From contig CAZSWV010000006.1 in the NCBI GenBank assembly GCA_964611295.1, forward strand, positions 52,610-116,609: 64,000 bases of DNA, read 5' to 3'. This DNA comes from B73-G16 sp964611295. GTDB lineage: Bacteria; Desulfobacterota; B13-G15. Both the position numbers and the translations under genes were made by a program. Below the pieces are notes generated by a model. That model saw nothing but the letters and a program-made list of their open reading frames with translations. It was not told where the DNA came from and searched no databases. Positions 15,160-23,312 of the stretch are shown here, piece by piece. Every line of letters starts with the position of its first letter. Position 1 is the first letter of the stretch.

Positions 15160-16494
15160 ATGACAACAGGTGATGGCTACCAAGAAAAGGTAAGGCGTAT
15201 CTATCGTTTCATAAGCGAGAACTTCTACCTGAACAGGCCTGACCTTGAGATAAAAGGGGAAAGGTACAACTCTGCCCTCCTTTTCGGGATACTCACTGCC
15301 CTTTATGGTGGCAAAGAACTGATAATAGGGGAGCCAGGCCTCGGTAAGACTACAAGCGCCGAGTACATAGGATGCTTAATTTACCGCTATCCCCTTGGGG
15401 TCATATGGGGGAGCGAAGTCTCAGGGCACCCCGAACAGACGGAGGAAAAGATCGTGGGAAGGCCTGATCTTGGGGCCTTGAACCAGGGACGAGAGGTGGT
15501 GGTCTGGAGCAACTTCGTGCAACTGCCTGTGAAGATCGTGGACGAGATAAACCGCCTGCCTGAGACCAAACAGTCCATGATCCTTGACGGGGTCGACCGC
15601 GGCAATTGGGAGTATCTCAACGAAATGATAATCAACGACGAGTACGTGCTTTTTGCCACCGCCAACTACCAAGACCGCGGGACCAATACCATAATCGCGC
15701 CCTTGGTAGACAGGTTTGACGTACTTGTCGAATCAAGACATCCAGGGCCAAACCTCGCCTTCCAGATCGGCAGGCGTTCGAAGCTGTATAACCCCCTGCG
15801 GCATCCGGAGTTCGAAAGGAAGTTCCATGAGCTTTTGAGGTCGCAGGTGCCATATGAGGAAAAGGTCCCAAGGCTTGAAGAACTATGTGAGGCCTATGGC
15901 CAGTACCTCAAAGAGAAGGTAGGCATCGAAGGCCTAAGCAAGGAGGAAAGGTTCGAAATAAGGAAGCAGATCGCCTCCATACCCCTTGACCTCGATTCGA
16001 ACGCCTTCCTGAGGATGGTCCTTGCCGAATTCTCCTTCTGTCACCGTTATGGGCAGAAGAGGAGTGTCGAGCAGTGCCAGGAAGGGTGCCACTACACGGG
16101 TTATTTCTGCTACCATGTGAAAAACTGTGCCTCCAACCGCCTCCCCATCTCAGCAGTAGGGTATGCACAAGCCCTGGCCTGGTTCCTGGAGGAGGATGAG
16201 GTAGACCTCGAACACGTAAAGGCAGTCCTACCCTTTGTCTTGGCCCATAGGGTCCAGTGGAAGGACTCTTACATATCCAAGAAGGAAAGCGAGGGCAGGA
16301 ACGACCCCTTACAGATATACCTTGCCAAGGAAGCCGTAGAGGAGATCTTCCACCGCTATAACGAGCAGCGGGATTACCTCTTGGAAGCCCTGGCCGTTGC
16401 CTCTGAGGCCTTTGAGGGGCGGGAGGTGCAGCTACTGGACGGTGACCATCCCATATACGAAGAGATAAAGAAGGAGATAGCGGCCTTAAGATGA
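15160..16494 (+). CDS. MoxR-type AAA+ ATPase with C-terminal cysteine cluster
   Basis: A 444-residue ATPase from ATG 15160 (GGGGAGAG ahead). Walker A is GEPGLGKT (57-64), Walker B IVDEINR (126-132), and sensor ATAN (166-169), in the MoxR manner. After the ATPase core, residues 294-323 hold five cysteines (C294, C306, C310, C317, C323) spaced C-x11-C-x3-C-x6-C-x5-C with nearby His, an arrangement unusual for MoxR and suggestive of a zinc or Fe-S site. MoxR proteins work with VWA proteins to insert metals or remodel enzymes, and a VWA gene lies two genes downstream in the same operon. Client unknown. Confidence 0.8.
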   Translation: MTTGDGYQEKVRRIYRFISENFYLNRPDLEIKGERYNSALLFGILTALYGGKELIIGEPGLGKTTSAEYIGCLIYRYPLGVIWGSEVSGHPEQTEEKIVGRPDLGALNQGREVVVWSNFVQLPVKIVDEINRLPETKQSMILDGVDRGNWEYLNEMIINDEYVLFATANYQDRGTNTIIAPLVDRFDVLVESRHPGPNLAFQIGRRSKLYNPLRHPEFERKFHELLRSQVPYEEKVPRLEELCEAYGQYLKEKVGIEGLSKEERFEIRKQIASIPLDLDSNAFLRMVLAEFSFCHRYGQKRSVEQCQEGCHYTGYFCYHVKNCASNRLPISAVGYAQALAWFLEEDEVDLEHVKAVLPFVLAHRVQWKDSYISKKESEGRNDPLQIYLAKEAVEEIFHRYNEQRDYLLEALAVASEAFEGREVQLLDGDHPIYEEIKKEIAALR

Positions 16495-17195
16495 AGAACC
16501 CTTTTGAAGAGTTCAAGAGGCATCCGAGTAAGGAGAGGTCAAAGGAGATCCCCCTTGACAGGATCCTGCGCCAGAAAGAAGAGACCTTACAGAGGATCCT
16601 TCGGGGTTATGAGAACCTTTTGAAGAACGAGGCGAAGGATTTGGTGTGGCTCATGCAGTACAGTACGGTCATCAAGGCCTATAGCATCGCCGAAGAGGCC
16701 ATAAGGGACATAGAGTACACAGCCGAAGACATAGAGGAATTTTGCTATGCCCTCGATAGGACCGATCAGATCCCCTATCTGATCACTGGGCCTGCAGGGG
16801 TCTACATATCGGCGCTTTGTAACTACGCAAAGGAGTCCGAGATCGTCTTAAGGCTCCAGGACCTGGGGATAAAGATAAACCTTTTGGGCTACAGGCTCCC
16901 CGAAGGGAAAAGGCTCATCGTGGAAGGGAACCTTGGGGACTTCACCGGTATAAGCCTTGAAGGGGGCGAACTGATCGTTGAAGGCAGCACCAAGAACTAC
17001 ACGGGTGCGGGTATGAAGAGGGGGAGGATAATAGTCAGGAACAACGCAGGGTTCAACACCGGTCATGGGATGACTGGAGGGGAAATCCTAGTAGGGGGGA
17101 GGATAAAGGGTCTCGGGAAGATCGTAGGCGGTAAGATTTACGAGAAGGACCAATTGATCTTCCCAAGTGAGGATTACAGGCCCTTCTATTTCTAG
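16491..17195 (+). CDS. GXGXG-motif beta-helix protein (GltB-C/FwdC-like)
   Basis: A 234-residue protein overlapping the ATPase stop (ATGA). Residues 1-100 are helical and unrecognised. Residues about 105-215 form repeats of the GXGXG type (EGNLGDFTGISLEGGELIVEG, then GSTKNYTGAGMKRG and NNAGFNTGHGMTGG), the right-handed beta-helix seen in the C-terminus of glutamate synthase and in formylmethanofuran dehydrogenase subunit C. Here it is not attached to an enzyme, so a structural or assembly role is likely. Sandwiched between MoxR and VWA genes with no gaps, it is probably part of the same complex. Confidence 0.75.
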   Translation: MKNPFEEFKRHPSKERSKEIPLDRILRQKEETLQRILRGYENLLKNEAKDLVWLMQYSTVIKAYSIAEEAIRDIEYTAEDIEEFCYALDRTDQIPYLITGPAGVYISALCNYAKESEIVLRLQDLGIKINLLGYRLPEGKRLIVEGNLGDFTGISLEGGELIVEGSTKNYTGAGMKRGRIIVRNNAGFNTGHGMTGGEILVGGRIKGLGKIVGGKIYEKDQLIFPSEDYRPFYF

Positions 17196-17198
17196 GCC

Positions 17199-18758
17199 AT
17201 GGACAGGGAAGAACTGCTGAAAAAGATCTGGCCAAAGGTCAGGAAAAAGCACCTTTACCCGCAGTTGCCCATGCCCGAGTTTGTGGAGGGGGAAGAACTT
17301 GTCGGCCTTGAAATGAAAAGCAAAAAGCTCCAGTTGAACACCGCCTTCTTGGACCTCATGAAGGAAAAGATGGCAGAGGAAGATGTGCTTGAAGCCTTGC
17401 TAGACCACGGGATATCCCATTACATGTTCTGTCCTTGGGACTTTGAGACCCACTTGGTGCTTTACAGTGAGGCCAAAAAGGTCTTAAAGGACAAGAGGCT
17501 TGCCCAGAAGGCTGCCTCCTACTTCATGGACGTTGTGGCCAACACTTACTGCGTAAGGGAAAAGGAGACCAAGATCCCTGAACTCTACCGCAACCTCCCC
17601 AAACAAGGCATCCACAGGCTCATGGCCATGCTCTATCAGGTCATATGGGGGGTGGAGCTTGGGGTGGAGGGTGAAGACGAAAGGGTAAAACGTTTGGCGC
17701 GTATCCCTTATTTGGACAAGAGGCTTTGGAAGGAAAGCGTGAGGAAGTTCGCCAAGGCCTTAGAGGAGCTCTTACAAGAAGAGGCCCAAAACGAGCAGAA
17801 ACAGAACCAGAAGATGCCCAATCCCTTGGGAGAGCATTCCCTGGAGAACTACACCTTGGAAGAGATAGACAGGGGCATAAGGAACTTCGCCACTTCGGTT
17901 GAAGACATCCAACAGTTCCGCGAGGCCATTGAGGACTTCAAAGAAGAACTAAGCGCCATGGGATACTCCACAGGCGGTATAGGCCGCGGCCGCGGTAACC
18001 CTGTGGATGCTGACCTTTTGTACTACATGAAGCTTGCCGAAAACTACACCCTCCCCATCAAGAAGTTGCCCATGCAGAAAAGCGGGGCCCTTCATCCCTA
18101 TTCCCACTCGCCCTGGGAGATCGGTAAACCCACCCAGGACATTGATCCCTGGACGAGCTTTGGCAAGATCATGCCAGGACTCACCCAGACGTGGGTGAGG
18201 AGGGAAGGGGAGGTCTTTGGCGAAGCGGAGGCCATCCCCGATTGCCTCGTCATAATAGATTCTTCTGGCAGTATGACCAATCCTAGGGAAAAGCTCTCCT
18301 ATGCTGTCCTTGGGGCTGCATGTGCGTGTAATGCCTATTTGAAAAACGACAGGAGGGTGGCCGTCTATAACTTCTCTGATGCCTTCAGGGGAAACAAGGT
18401 CCTCCTTGAGTTTTCAAGGGAGAAGGAGGCCATCTATCAAGCCATATGTAGGTACTTTGGCGGTGGCACGGCCCTTGACCTCAACGATATCCTGTACCTG
18501 CTTAAAAAGGCCGAAAAGCCCGATATATTCATCATAACCGACATGCAGATCACCAACCTCGAAAAGCTCATAGAGTTCTTCAACGGGATCGACAACCGGG
18601 TGACGGCGGTGCACATCGGGGAGAACATCTATGCCTCGCGTTTCCGCGAAGGGATAAAGCAGAAGAAGAACATCTCCCTGTTCATGGTCAAGGACAAGGA
18701 GGACATCCCCAAGATAGTCCTGGGGAAGGTGAGGGAATACTTCGGTTTGCCCTTCTAA
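17199..18758 (+). CDS. VWA-domain protein with N-terminal HGISH region
   Basis: A 519-residue cytoplasmic protein. The C-terminal von Willebrand A domain (about 345-519) has an intact MIDAS: DSSGSM (354-359), T424 in GGGTALD and D448 in ITDM. The N-terminal half has HGISHYMFCPW (from residue 70), which resembles a zincin-type HxxxH helix but lacks the catalytic Glu of HExxH. A Gln/Glu-rich linker (193-210) joins the halves. With the MoxR ATPase two genes upstream it forms a MoxR-VWA chaperone pair; the start lies 3 bases after the GXGXG gene. Confidence 0.78.
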   Translation: MDREELLKKIWPKVRKKHLYPQLPMPEFVEGEELVGLEMKSKKLQLNTAFLDLMKEKMAEEDVLEALLDHGISHYMFCPWDFETHLVLYSEAKKVLKDKRLAQKAASYFMDVVANTYCVREKETKIPELYRNLPKQGIHRLMAMLYQVIWGVELGVEGEDERVKRLARIPYLDKRLWKESVRKFAKALEELLQEEAQNEQKQNQKMPNPLGEHSLENYTLEEIDRGIRNFATSVEDIQQFREAIEDFKEELSAMGYSTGGIGRGRGNPVDADLLYYMKLAENYTLPIKKLPMQKSGALHPYSHSPWEIGKPTQDIDPWTSFGKIMPGLTQTWVRREGEVFGEAEAIPDCLVIIDSSGSMTNPREKLSYAVLGAACACNAYLKNDRRVAVYNFSDAFRGNKVLLEFSREKEAIYQAICRYFGGGTALDLNDILYLLKKAEKPDIFIITDMQITNLEKLIEFFNGIDNRVTAVHIGENIYASRFREGIKQKKNISLFMVKDKEDIPKIVLGKVREYFGLPF

Positions 18759-18763
18759 AGAAG

Positions 18764-18792
18764 TTGACACCCCTATAGGTGGGGCTTATTTT
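18764..18792 (+). promoter_or_regulatory. lon promoter with palindrome in the spacer
   Basis: TTGACA (18764-18769), a 17-base spacer and TATTTT (18787-18792). The spacer holds the 8-base palindrome CCTATAGG (18772-18779), and CCCC/GGGG (18770-18773 and 18781-18784) can pair around it: a plausible operator. Confidence 0.55.
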
Positions 18793-18824
18793 AAAGACCG
18801 AAAAAACCAAGAGGGCAGGAGGCG

Positions 18825-21185
18825 ATGATCTTCATTCCGAGGGAGAAAAAAGAAAGACGTCAGATCCCAAAGTTTCTACCCATTCTTCCCCTGCGGGGGA
18901 CGGTCCTTTTCCCCGAATTGGTCCTCCCCATAATGGTGGGAAGGAAGAAATCCATAAAGTTGATAGACGACGCTATGGAGGGCGAAAGGCTCATAGGGGT
19001 TGTGGCCCAGCACAACCCCGAGGACGAAGACCCTGGGCCTGACGAGCTCTACCAGGTGGGTGTGGCAGCGAGTCTATTGAGGGTCGTGAAAGAACTTGAC
19101 GGTACCCAAAGGGTCATAGTCCAAGGCCTTGAACGCATAAGGGTGAAGAGGTATCTACAGTCCGATCCTTACTTTGTAGCAGAGATAGAGGTCATCCCTC
19201 AGCCGACCTTTGAGCCAACCGACCTAGAGGTAGAAGCCCTTTTGCGGAACATAAGGACCTTGTTCCAAAAGGCCACAGAGCTTGCCCCTTACTTAAGCAA
19301 CGAACTTAAAAACACTGTGATGTCCCTTAAGGACCCTAACGTCATAGCCGACCTTATAGCCGCAAACCTCAACATCAAGGTCCAGGAGAAGCAAGAAGTC
19401 TTGGAGACCGTGGACCTTAAGGAGAGGTTAAGCAAGGTCCATTTCATATTGGCCAGGGAAGTACAGATCCTTGAGCTTGGCAATAAAATCCAATCGCAGG
19501 TCAAGGAGGACATCGACAGGGCCCAGAGGGAGTACTACCTAAGGGAGCAGCTTAAGGCGATAAAGAGGGAGCTCGGCGAACTTGACGATCACGCCCAGGA
19601 GATAAAGGAGCTGAGGGAGAAGATCGAAAAGGCCCAGATGCCCGAGGAGGCTAGGAAGGCGGCAGAAAAAGAGCTTGAGCGCCTTTCGAAAATGCCCCCA
19701 GCTTCAGCCGAGTACACCGTAGCCCGGACTTATTTGGATTGGTTAATAGAGTTACCATGGTCCAAGTCCACCGAGGATAACCTCGACATAGCCCACGCAA
19801 GGCAGGTCCTTGACGAGGACCATTACGACCTGGAAAAGGTCAAAAAGAGGATCCTCGAGTACTTGGCTGTAAGGAAGCTCAAAAACGACATGAAGGGGCC
19901 CATCCTCTGTTTTGTGGGGCCGCCTGGTGTGGGCAAGACCTCCCTCGGCAAGTCCATCGCCAGGGCCATGGGTAGGAAGTTCGTGAGGATATCCTTGGGT
20001 GGGATAAGGGATGAGGCTGAGATCCGGGGACACAGGCGGACCTATGTAGGGGCATTGCCTGGTAAGATCATCCAGGGGATAAAGCGCGCTGGGGTCAATA
20101 ACCCCGTGTTTATGTTAGATGAGGTCGACAAAATCGGCATAGACTTCCGTGGGGACCCAGCAGCGGCACTCCTTGAGGTCCTTGACCCCGAACAGAACCA
20201 CGCCTTCAGCGACCATTATATAGACGTACCCTTTGACCTTTCGAAGGTGCTCTTCATAGCCACGGCAAACGTCCTTGACACCATACCTCCTGCCTTAAGG
20301 GATAGGATGGAGGTCCTTGAACTTCCGGGTTACACAGATGACGAAAAGCTCATGATCGCCAAAAACCACTTGATCCCCAAACAATTACGCGAGCATGGTC
20401 TCACCGAAGAGGACCTCGAGTTTGAAGACGATGCCATTTTGGCCATCATCAACTCCTATACGCGCGAGGCAGGGGTTAGGAACCTTGAAAGGGAGATAGC
20501 AGCCATATGTCGGGCAGTGGCCAAAGACGTAGCAGAAGGCAAGAGGGAAAAGGTCCGCGTCACCAAGGACATGCTCCACAAGTTCCTTGGACCCGAAAAG
20601 TTCTATCCGGAGGTTGCAGAGAGGATCTCCACGCCAGGTATAGCTACTGGCCTCGCATGGACTCCTACCGGCGGTGACATCATCTTCATAGAGGCCACCA
20701 GGATGAAGGGCCGAAAGGGTTTGATCTTGACAGGGCACCTAGGTGAGGTGATGAAGGAGTCGGCACAGGCGGCTTTAAGCTACGTGAGGACCAAGGCCAA
20801 GGACTTCGGGATAGACGAGGACTTCTTCTCCAAGAGCGATATCCACATACATGTGCCTGCTGGTGCCATCCCCAAGGACGGCCCTTCAGCAGGGGTGGCC
20901 ATCTTTGTGGCCTTGGTCTCATTGCTCACAAACCGCCCGGTAAGGAGCGATGTGGCCATGACAGGGGAGATCACCCTGAGAGGGCAGGTCTTACCGGTGG
21001 GAGGCATAAAGGAAAAGGTCCTTGCGGGTAAGAGGGCGGGCATTAAGACCATCATCCTCCCCAAGCGGAATGAAAAGGACATAGAGGAGTTACCCGAACA
21101 CGTAAAACAGGGTCTTGAGTTCAAGTTCGTACAGAGGGTGGAGGAAGCGGTGGAGATCGCCATTCCTAAGGACGGTTCGAAATGA
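18825..21185 (+). CDS. lon: ATP-dependent protease La
   Basis: A 786-residue Lon protease. The N-terminal LON substrate domain begins with PILPLRGTVLFP, a coiled coil covers about 190-290 (REYYLREQLKAIKREL), the AAA+ module has Walker A GPPGVGKT and FMLDEVDKIG, and the C-terminal protease has the catalytic dyad S688 (KDGPSAG) and K731 (GGIKEK). Length and order fit LonA; there are no membrane segments. It degrades misfolded cytoplasmic proteins. ATG 18825 follows GCAGGAGG. Its stop overlaps the ArsA gene by 4 bases, joining two proteostasis-type proteins. Confidence 0.97.
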   Translation: MIFIPREKKERRQIPKFLPILPLRGTVLFPELVLPIMVGRKKSIKLIDDAMEGERLIGVVAQHNPEDEDPGPDELYQVGVAASLLRVVKELDGTQRVIVQGLERIRVKRYLQSDPYFVAEIEVIPQPTFEPTDLEVEALLRNIRTLFQKATELAPYLSNELKNTVMSLKDPNVIADLIAANLNIKVQEKQEVLETVDLKERLSKVHFILAREVQILELGNKIQSQVKEDIDRAQREYYLREQLKAIKRELGELDDHAQEIKELREKIEKAQMPEEARKAAEKELERLSKMPPASAEYTVARTYLDWLIELPWSKSTEDNLDIAHARQVLDEDHYDLEKVKKRILEYLAVRKLKNDMKGPILCFVGPPGVGKTSLGKSIARAMGRKFVRISLGGIRDEAEIRGHRRTYVGALPGKIIQGIKRAGVNNPVFMLDEVDKIGIDFRGDPAAALLEVLDPEQNHAFSDHYIDVPFDLSKVLFIATANVLDTIPPALRDRMEVLELPGYTDDEKLMIAKNHLIPKQLREHGLTEEDLEFEDDAILAIINSYTREAGVRNLEREIAAICRAVAKDVAEGKREKVRVTKDMLHKFLGPEKFYPEVAERISTPGIATGLAWTPTGGDIIFIEATRMKGRKGLILTGHLGEVMKESAQAALSYVRTKAKDFGIDEDFFSKSDIHIHVPAGAIPKDGPSAGVAIFVALVSLLTNRPVRSDVAMTGEITLRGQVLPVGGIKEKVLAGKRAGIKTIILPKRNEKDIEELPEHVKQGLEFKFVQRVEEAVEIAIPKDGSK

Positions 21186-22366
21186 GGGTATTGCTTTTCG
21201 CAGGAAAAGGCGGGGTAGGCAAGACGAGCATAGCGGCTGCGACAGCCCTTTTGGCTGCCAAGAGGGGCTACCGCACCATAGTCATATCCCTTGATAGCGC
21301 CCATAACCTCTCGGATGCCTTTGAGCTGGAAGGAGGGCTTTTTGACGTAAAGGGGGAGCCTGTTCAAGTTACCGAAAACCTCTGGGTCCAAGAGATAAAC
21401 GTCCAAGAAGAGATAAAGCGCCATTGGTCCGAAGTCCACGAGTACATATCTGCGCTGTTCAAGGCCTCAGGGGTTAAAGACATCCTGGCAGAGGAACTGG
21501 CCATATTGCCGGGAATGGAGGAAGTAAGCGGGCTCCTTTATGTAAACAGCTATGCCCGCCGAGGTGAATTCGACCTTATCGTATTGGACTGTGCCCCTAC
21601 AGGTGAAGCGGTGAGGTTTGTGAGCCTTCCCACCATCTTCGAGTGGTACATGAAGAAGTTCTTCAACCTGGAACGCAAGATCGCTAAGATAGTCGGGCCT
21701 TTTGTGGAGAAGCTTTACAACGTCCCCATGCCCGAAGACAGTTGCTTCGATAGGCTTGAGGAACTCTTCGAAAGGCTTGAAGGGGTGGAAAGGCTCCTCT
21801 CCGATGCCAATGTGACCTCTGTGAGGCTTGTCACAAACCCTGAGAAGATAGTGGTGAAGGAGACACAGAGGGCCTTTATTTACTTTTCCCTTTACGGGCT
21901 TTGTGTGGATGGGGTTATTGTGAACAAGGTCCTGCCCCAAGAGGTCAAGGACGAGTTTTTCTACCAGTGGCATATGCTACAAGGGCGTTACATTTCGGAA
22001 CTGGAAGGCTACTTTTCGCCGGTCCCGGTTTTCAAACTCCCCCTTTATCACCACGAGGTAAAGGGATTGGAAAGCCTCGAAAGGCTTGCCCTGGATCTTT
22101 ACGGGGAGAAGGACCCAACGGCTGTTTTCAGGAGCGAAGCTCCCTTCAGGTTTTCAAAGGTTGATGGGCGTTATAACCTTGAGGTGAGGATGCCTTTTGT
22201 AGGGAAAGGGGAGCTTGAGCTTTCAAAAAAGGGAGACGAGTTGATAATCACCGTGGGGGTCTTCAAGAGACACGTGATCCTGCCCAAAAGCATCGCTGCC
22301 TTGAACCCAAAAGCGGCAAGGCTTGAGGGAGACCTTTTGAAGATAACCTTTGAAGGGGAGGGATAG
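21182..22366 (+). CDS. ArsA/GET3-family ATPase with HSP20-like C-terminal domain
   Basis: A 394-residue single-unit ATPase beginning LLFAGKGGVGKTSIAAA, the deviant Walker A of ArsA/Get3, with SLDSAHNLSDAF (switch I) and VLDCAPTGEAVR (switch II). After about residue 320 comes a beta-rich HSP20/alpha-crystallin-like tail (YNLEVRMPFVGKGELELSKKGDELIITVG) known in bacterial ArsA homologs. The arsenite-binding Cys set of true ArsA is not evident and no ars genes are near, so a protein-targeting or chaperone role is likelier. It is coupled to lon (ATGA). Confidence 0.85.
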   Translation: MRVLLFAGKGGVGKTSIAAATALLAAKRGYRTIVISLDSAHNLSDAFELEGGLFDVKGEPVQVTENLWVQEINVQEEIKRHWSEVHEYISALFKASGVKDILAEELAILPGMEEVSGLLYVNSYARRGEFDLIVLDCAPTGEAVRFVSLPTIFEWYMKKFFNLERKIAKIVGPFVEKLYNVPMPEDSCFDRLEELFERLEGVERLLSDANVTSVRLVTNPEKIVVKETQRAFIYFSLYGLCVDGVIVNKVLPQEVKDEFFYQWHMLQGRYISELEGYFSPVPVFKLPLYHHEVKGLESLERLALDLYGEKDPTAVFRSEAPFRFSKVDGRYNLEVRMPFVGKGELELSKKGDELIITVGVFKRHVILPKSIAALNPKAARLEGDLLKITFEGEG

Positions 22367-22367
22367 G

Positions 22368-22583
22368 ATGGAGGGCGAAAGGACCCATAGGTCCCCTTAC
22401 TTTTGTCCCATGTCGAGGTTCTTTGAGGCCTTTGGCAAACTCAAGGATCGTAAGTCTCCTTTTTGGGAACACCTTACTAAGGCCAAAATAGAGCTGCTTG
22501 AGGCCTTCAAATCCTTGATCGAGGAAAGGATCCAAGACCTGAAGGGCAAAACCGAAGGGTTGAAGAAAATAGAAGTGGAGTGA
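22368..22583 (+). CDS. Small helical hypothetical protein
   Basis: A 71-residue charged protein from ATG 22368, one base after the ArsA stop and preceded by GGGGAGGGATA; a start at 22350 would overlap ArsA. The sequence has SRFFEAFGKL, KSPFWEHL and a long amphipathic helix (KIELLEAFKSLIEERIQDL). One Cys lies near the N-terminus (YFCPM). I do not recognise a family. Strict coupling to the ArsA-type ATPase suggests a partner or adaptor for it. Confidence 0.6.
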   Translation: MEGERTHRSPYFCPMSRFFEAFGKLKDRKSPFWEHLTKAKIELLEAFKSLIEERIQDLKGKTEGLKKIEVE

Positions 22584-22592
22584 GGCCTCCAA

Positions 22593-23312
22593 GTGAAGAG
22601 GCTTGTGGTCATACCGGCACGGTATGGTTCAAGCCGCCTTCCAGGTAAACCCTTGGTCCTACTTAAGGGTAGGCCCCTTATACAGTATGCCTATGAAATA
22701 GCCAAGAGGTCTTCAGCAGACAGGGTCATAATCGCTACAGACGATCACAGGGTTTTAGAAGTGGCACTGAACTTAGGGGCAGAGGCAGTCCTTACCTCAA
22801 GGGATCACCCCTCAGGAACCGACAGGGTGGCAGAGGTCGTAAAGGAGATGGATGTCCGGTACGTAGTGAACCTTCAGTGTGATGAACCCCTCCTGCCTCC
22901 CCATTACATAGATCTTCTGTTTTCCGCCTTGGAGGAAAAAGGAGTTGACATGGCAACCCTGGTATCGCCCCTTGAACCGGAAGAGCTCACAGACCCCAAT
23001 GTAGTCAAAGTAGTCATGGACCGTGAGGGGTTTGCCCTTTACTTTTCAAGGGCTCCCATACCCTTCAGCCGCGATAAAAAAGGGGTAAGGCGAGGACTTT
23101 ATTGGCGTCATGTCGGGATATACGGCTACAAAAAGGAGGCCCTTCTTTGGCTTACAGCCCTTCCGCCTTCGCCCCTTGAGGAGGAGGAAAGACTTGAGCA
23201 GCTGAGGGCCCTGGAAAACGGGATGAGGATATTGCTCATCCCCTGTGAACACAAGTCCCCCTCCGTGGATACGGAAGAGGACCTGAAGAAGCTTGAAGCC
23301 TTTTTGACCTAG
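22593..23312 (+). CDS. kdsB: 3-deoxy-manno-octulosonate cytidylyltransferase
   Basis: A 239-residue enzyme that makes CMP-Kdo from CTP and Kdo for LPS synthesis. VIPARYGSSRLPGKPL at the N-terminus is the nucleotide-binding signature; VVNLQCDEPLL and YWRHVGIYGY are also KdsB-typical. It starts at GTG 22593, 10 bases after the small gene. Its product feeds the WaaA encoded at 39001-40206. The 3' end overlaps the convergent IclR gene by 4 bases. Confidence 0.95.
   Translation: MKRLVVIPARYGSSRLPGKPLVLLKGRPLIQYAYEIAKRSSADRVIIATDDHRVLEVALNLGAEAVLTSRDHPSGTDRVAEVVKEMDVRYVVNLQCDEPLLPPHYIDLLFSALEEKGVDMATLVSPLEPEELTDPNVVKVVMDREGFALYFSRAPIPFSRDKKGVRRGLYWRHVGIYGYKKEALLWLTALPPSPLEEEERLEQLRALENGMRILLIPCEHKSPSVDTEEDLKKLEAFLT

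Noticed and set aside
15908..16516. 202-residue open frame opposite the MoxR gene
   Set aside because: Arg/Pro-rich antisense translation of a strong coding gene; no domain resemblance.
20780..21439. 219-residue minus-strand frame over the lon/ArsA junction
   Set aside because: Covers conserved catalytic parts of Lon and the ArsA P loop on the other strand; a shadow.
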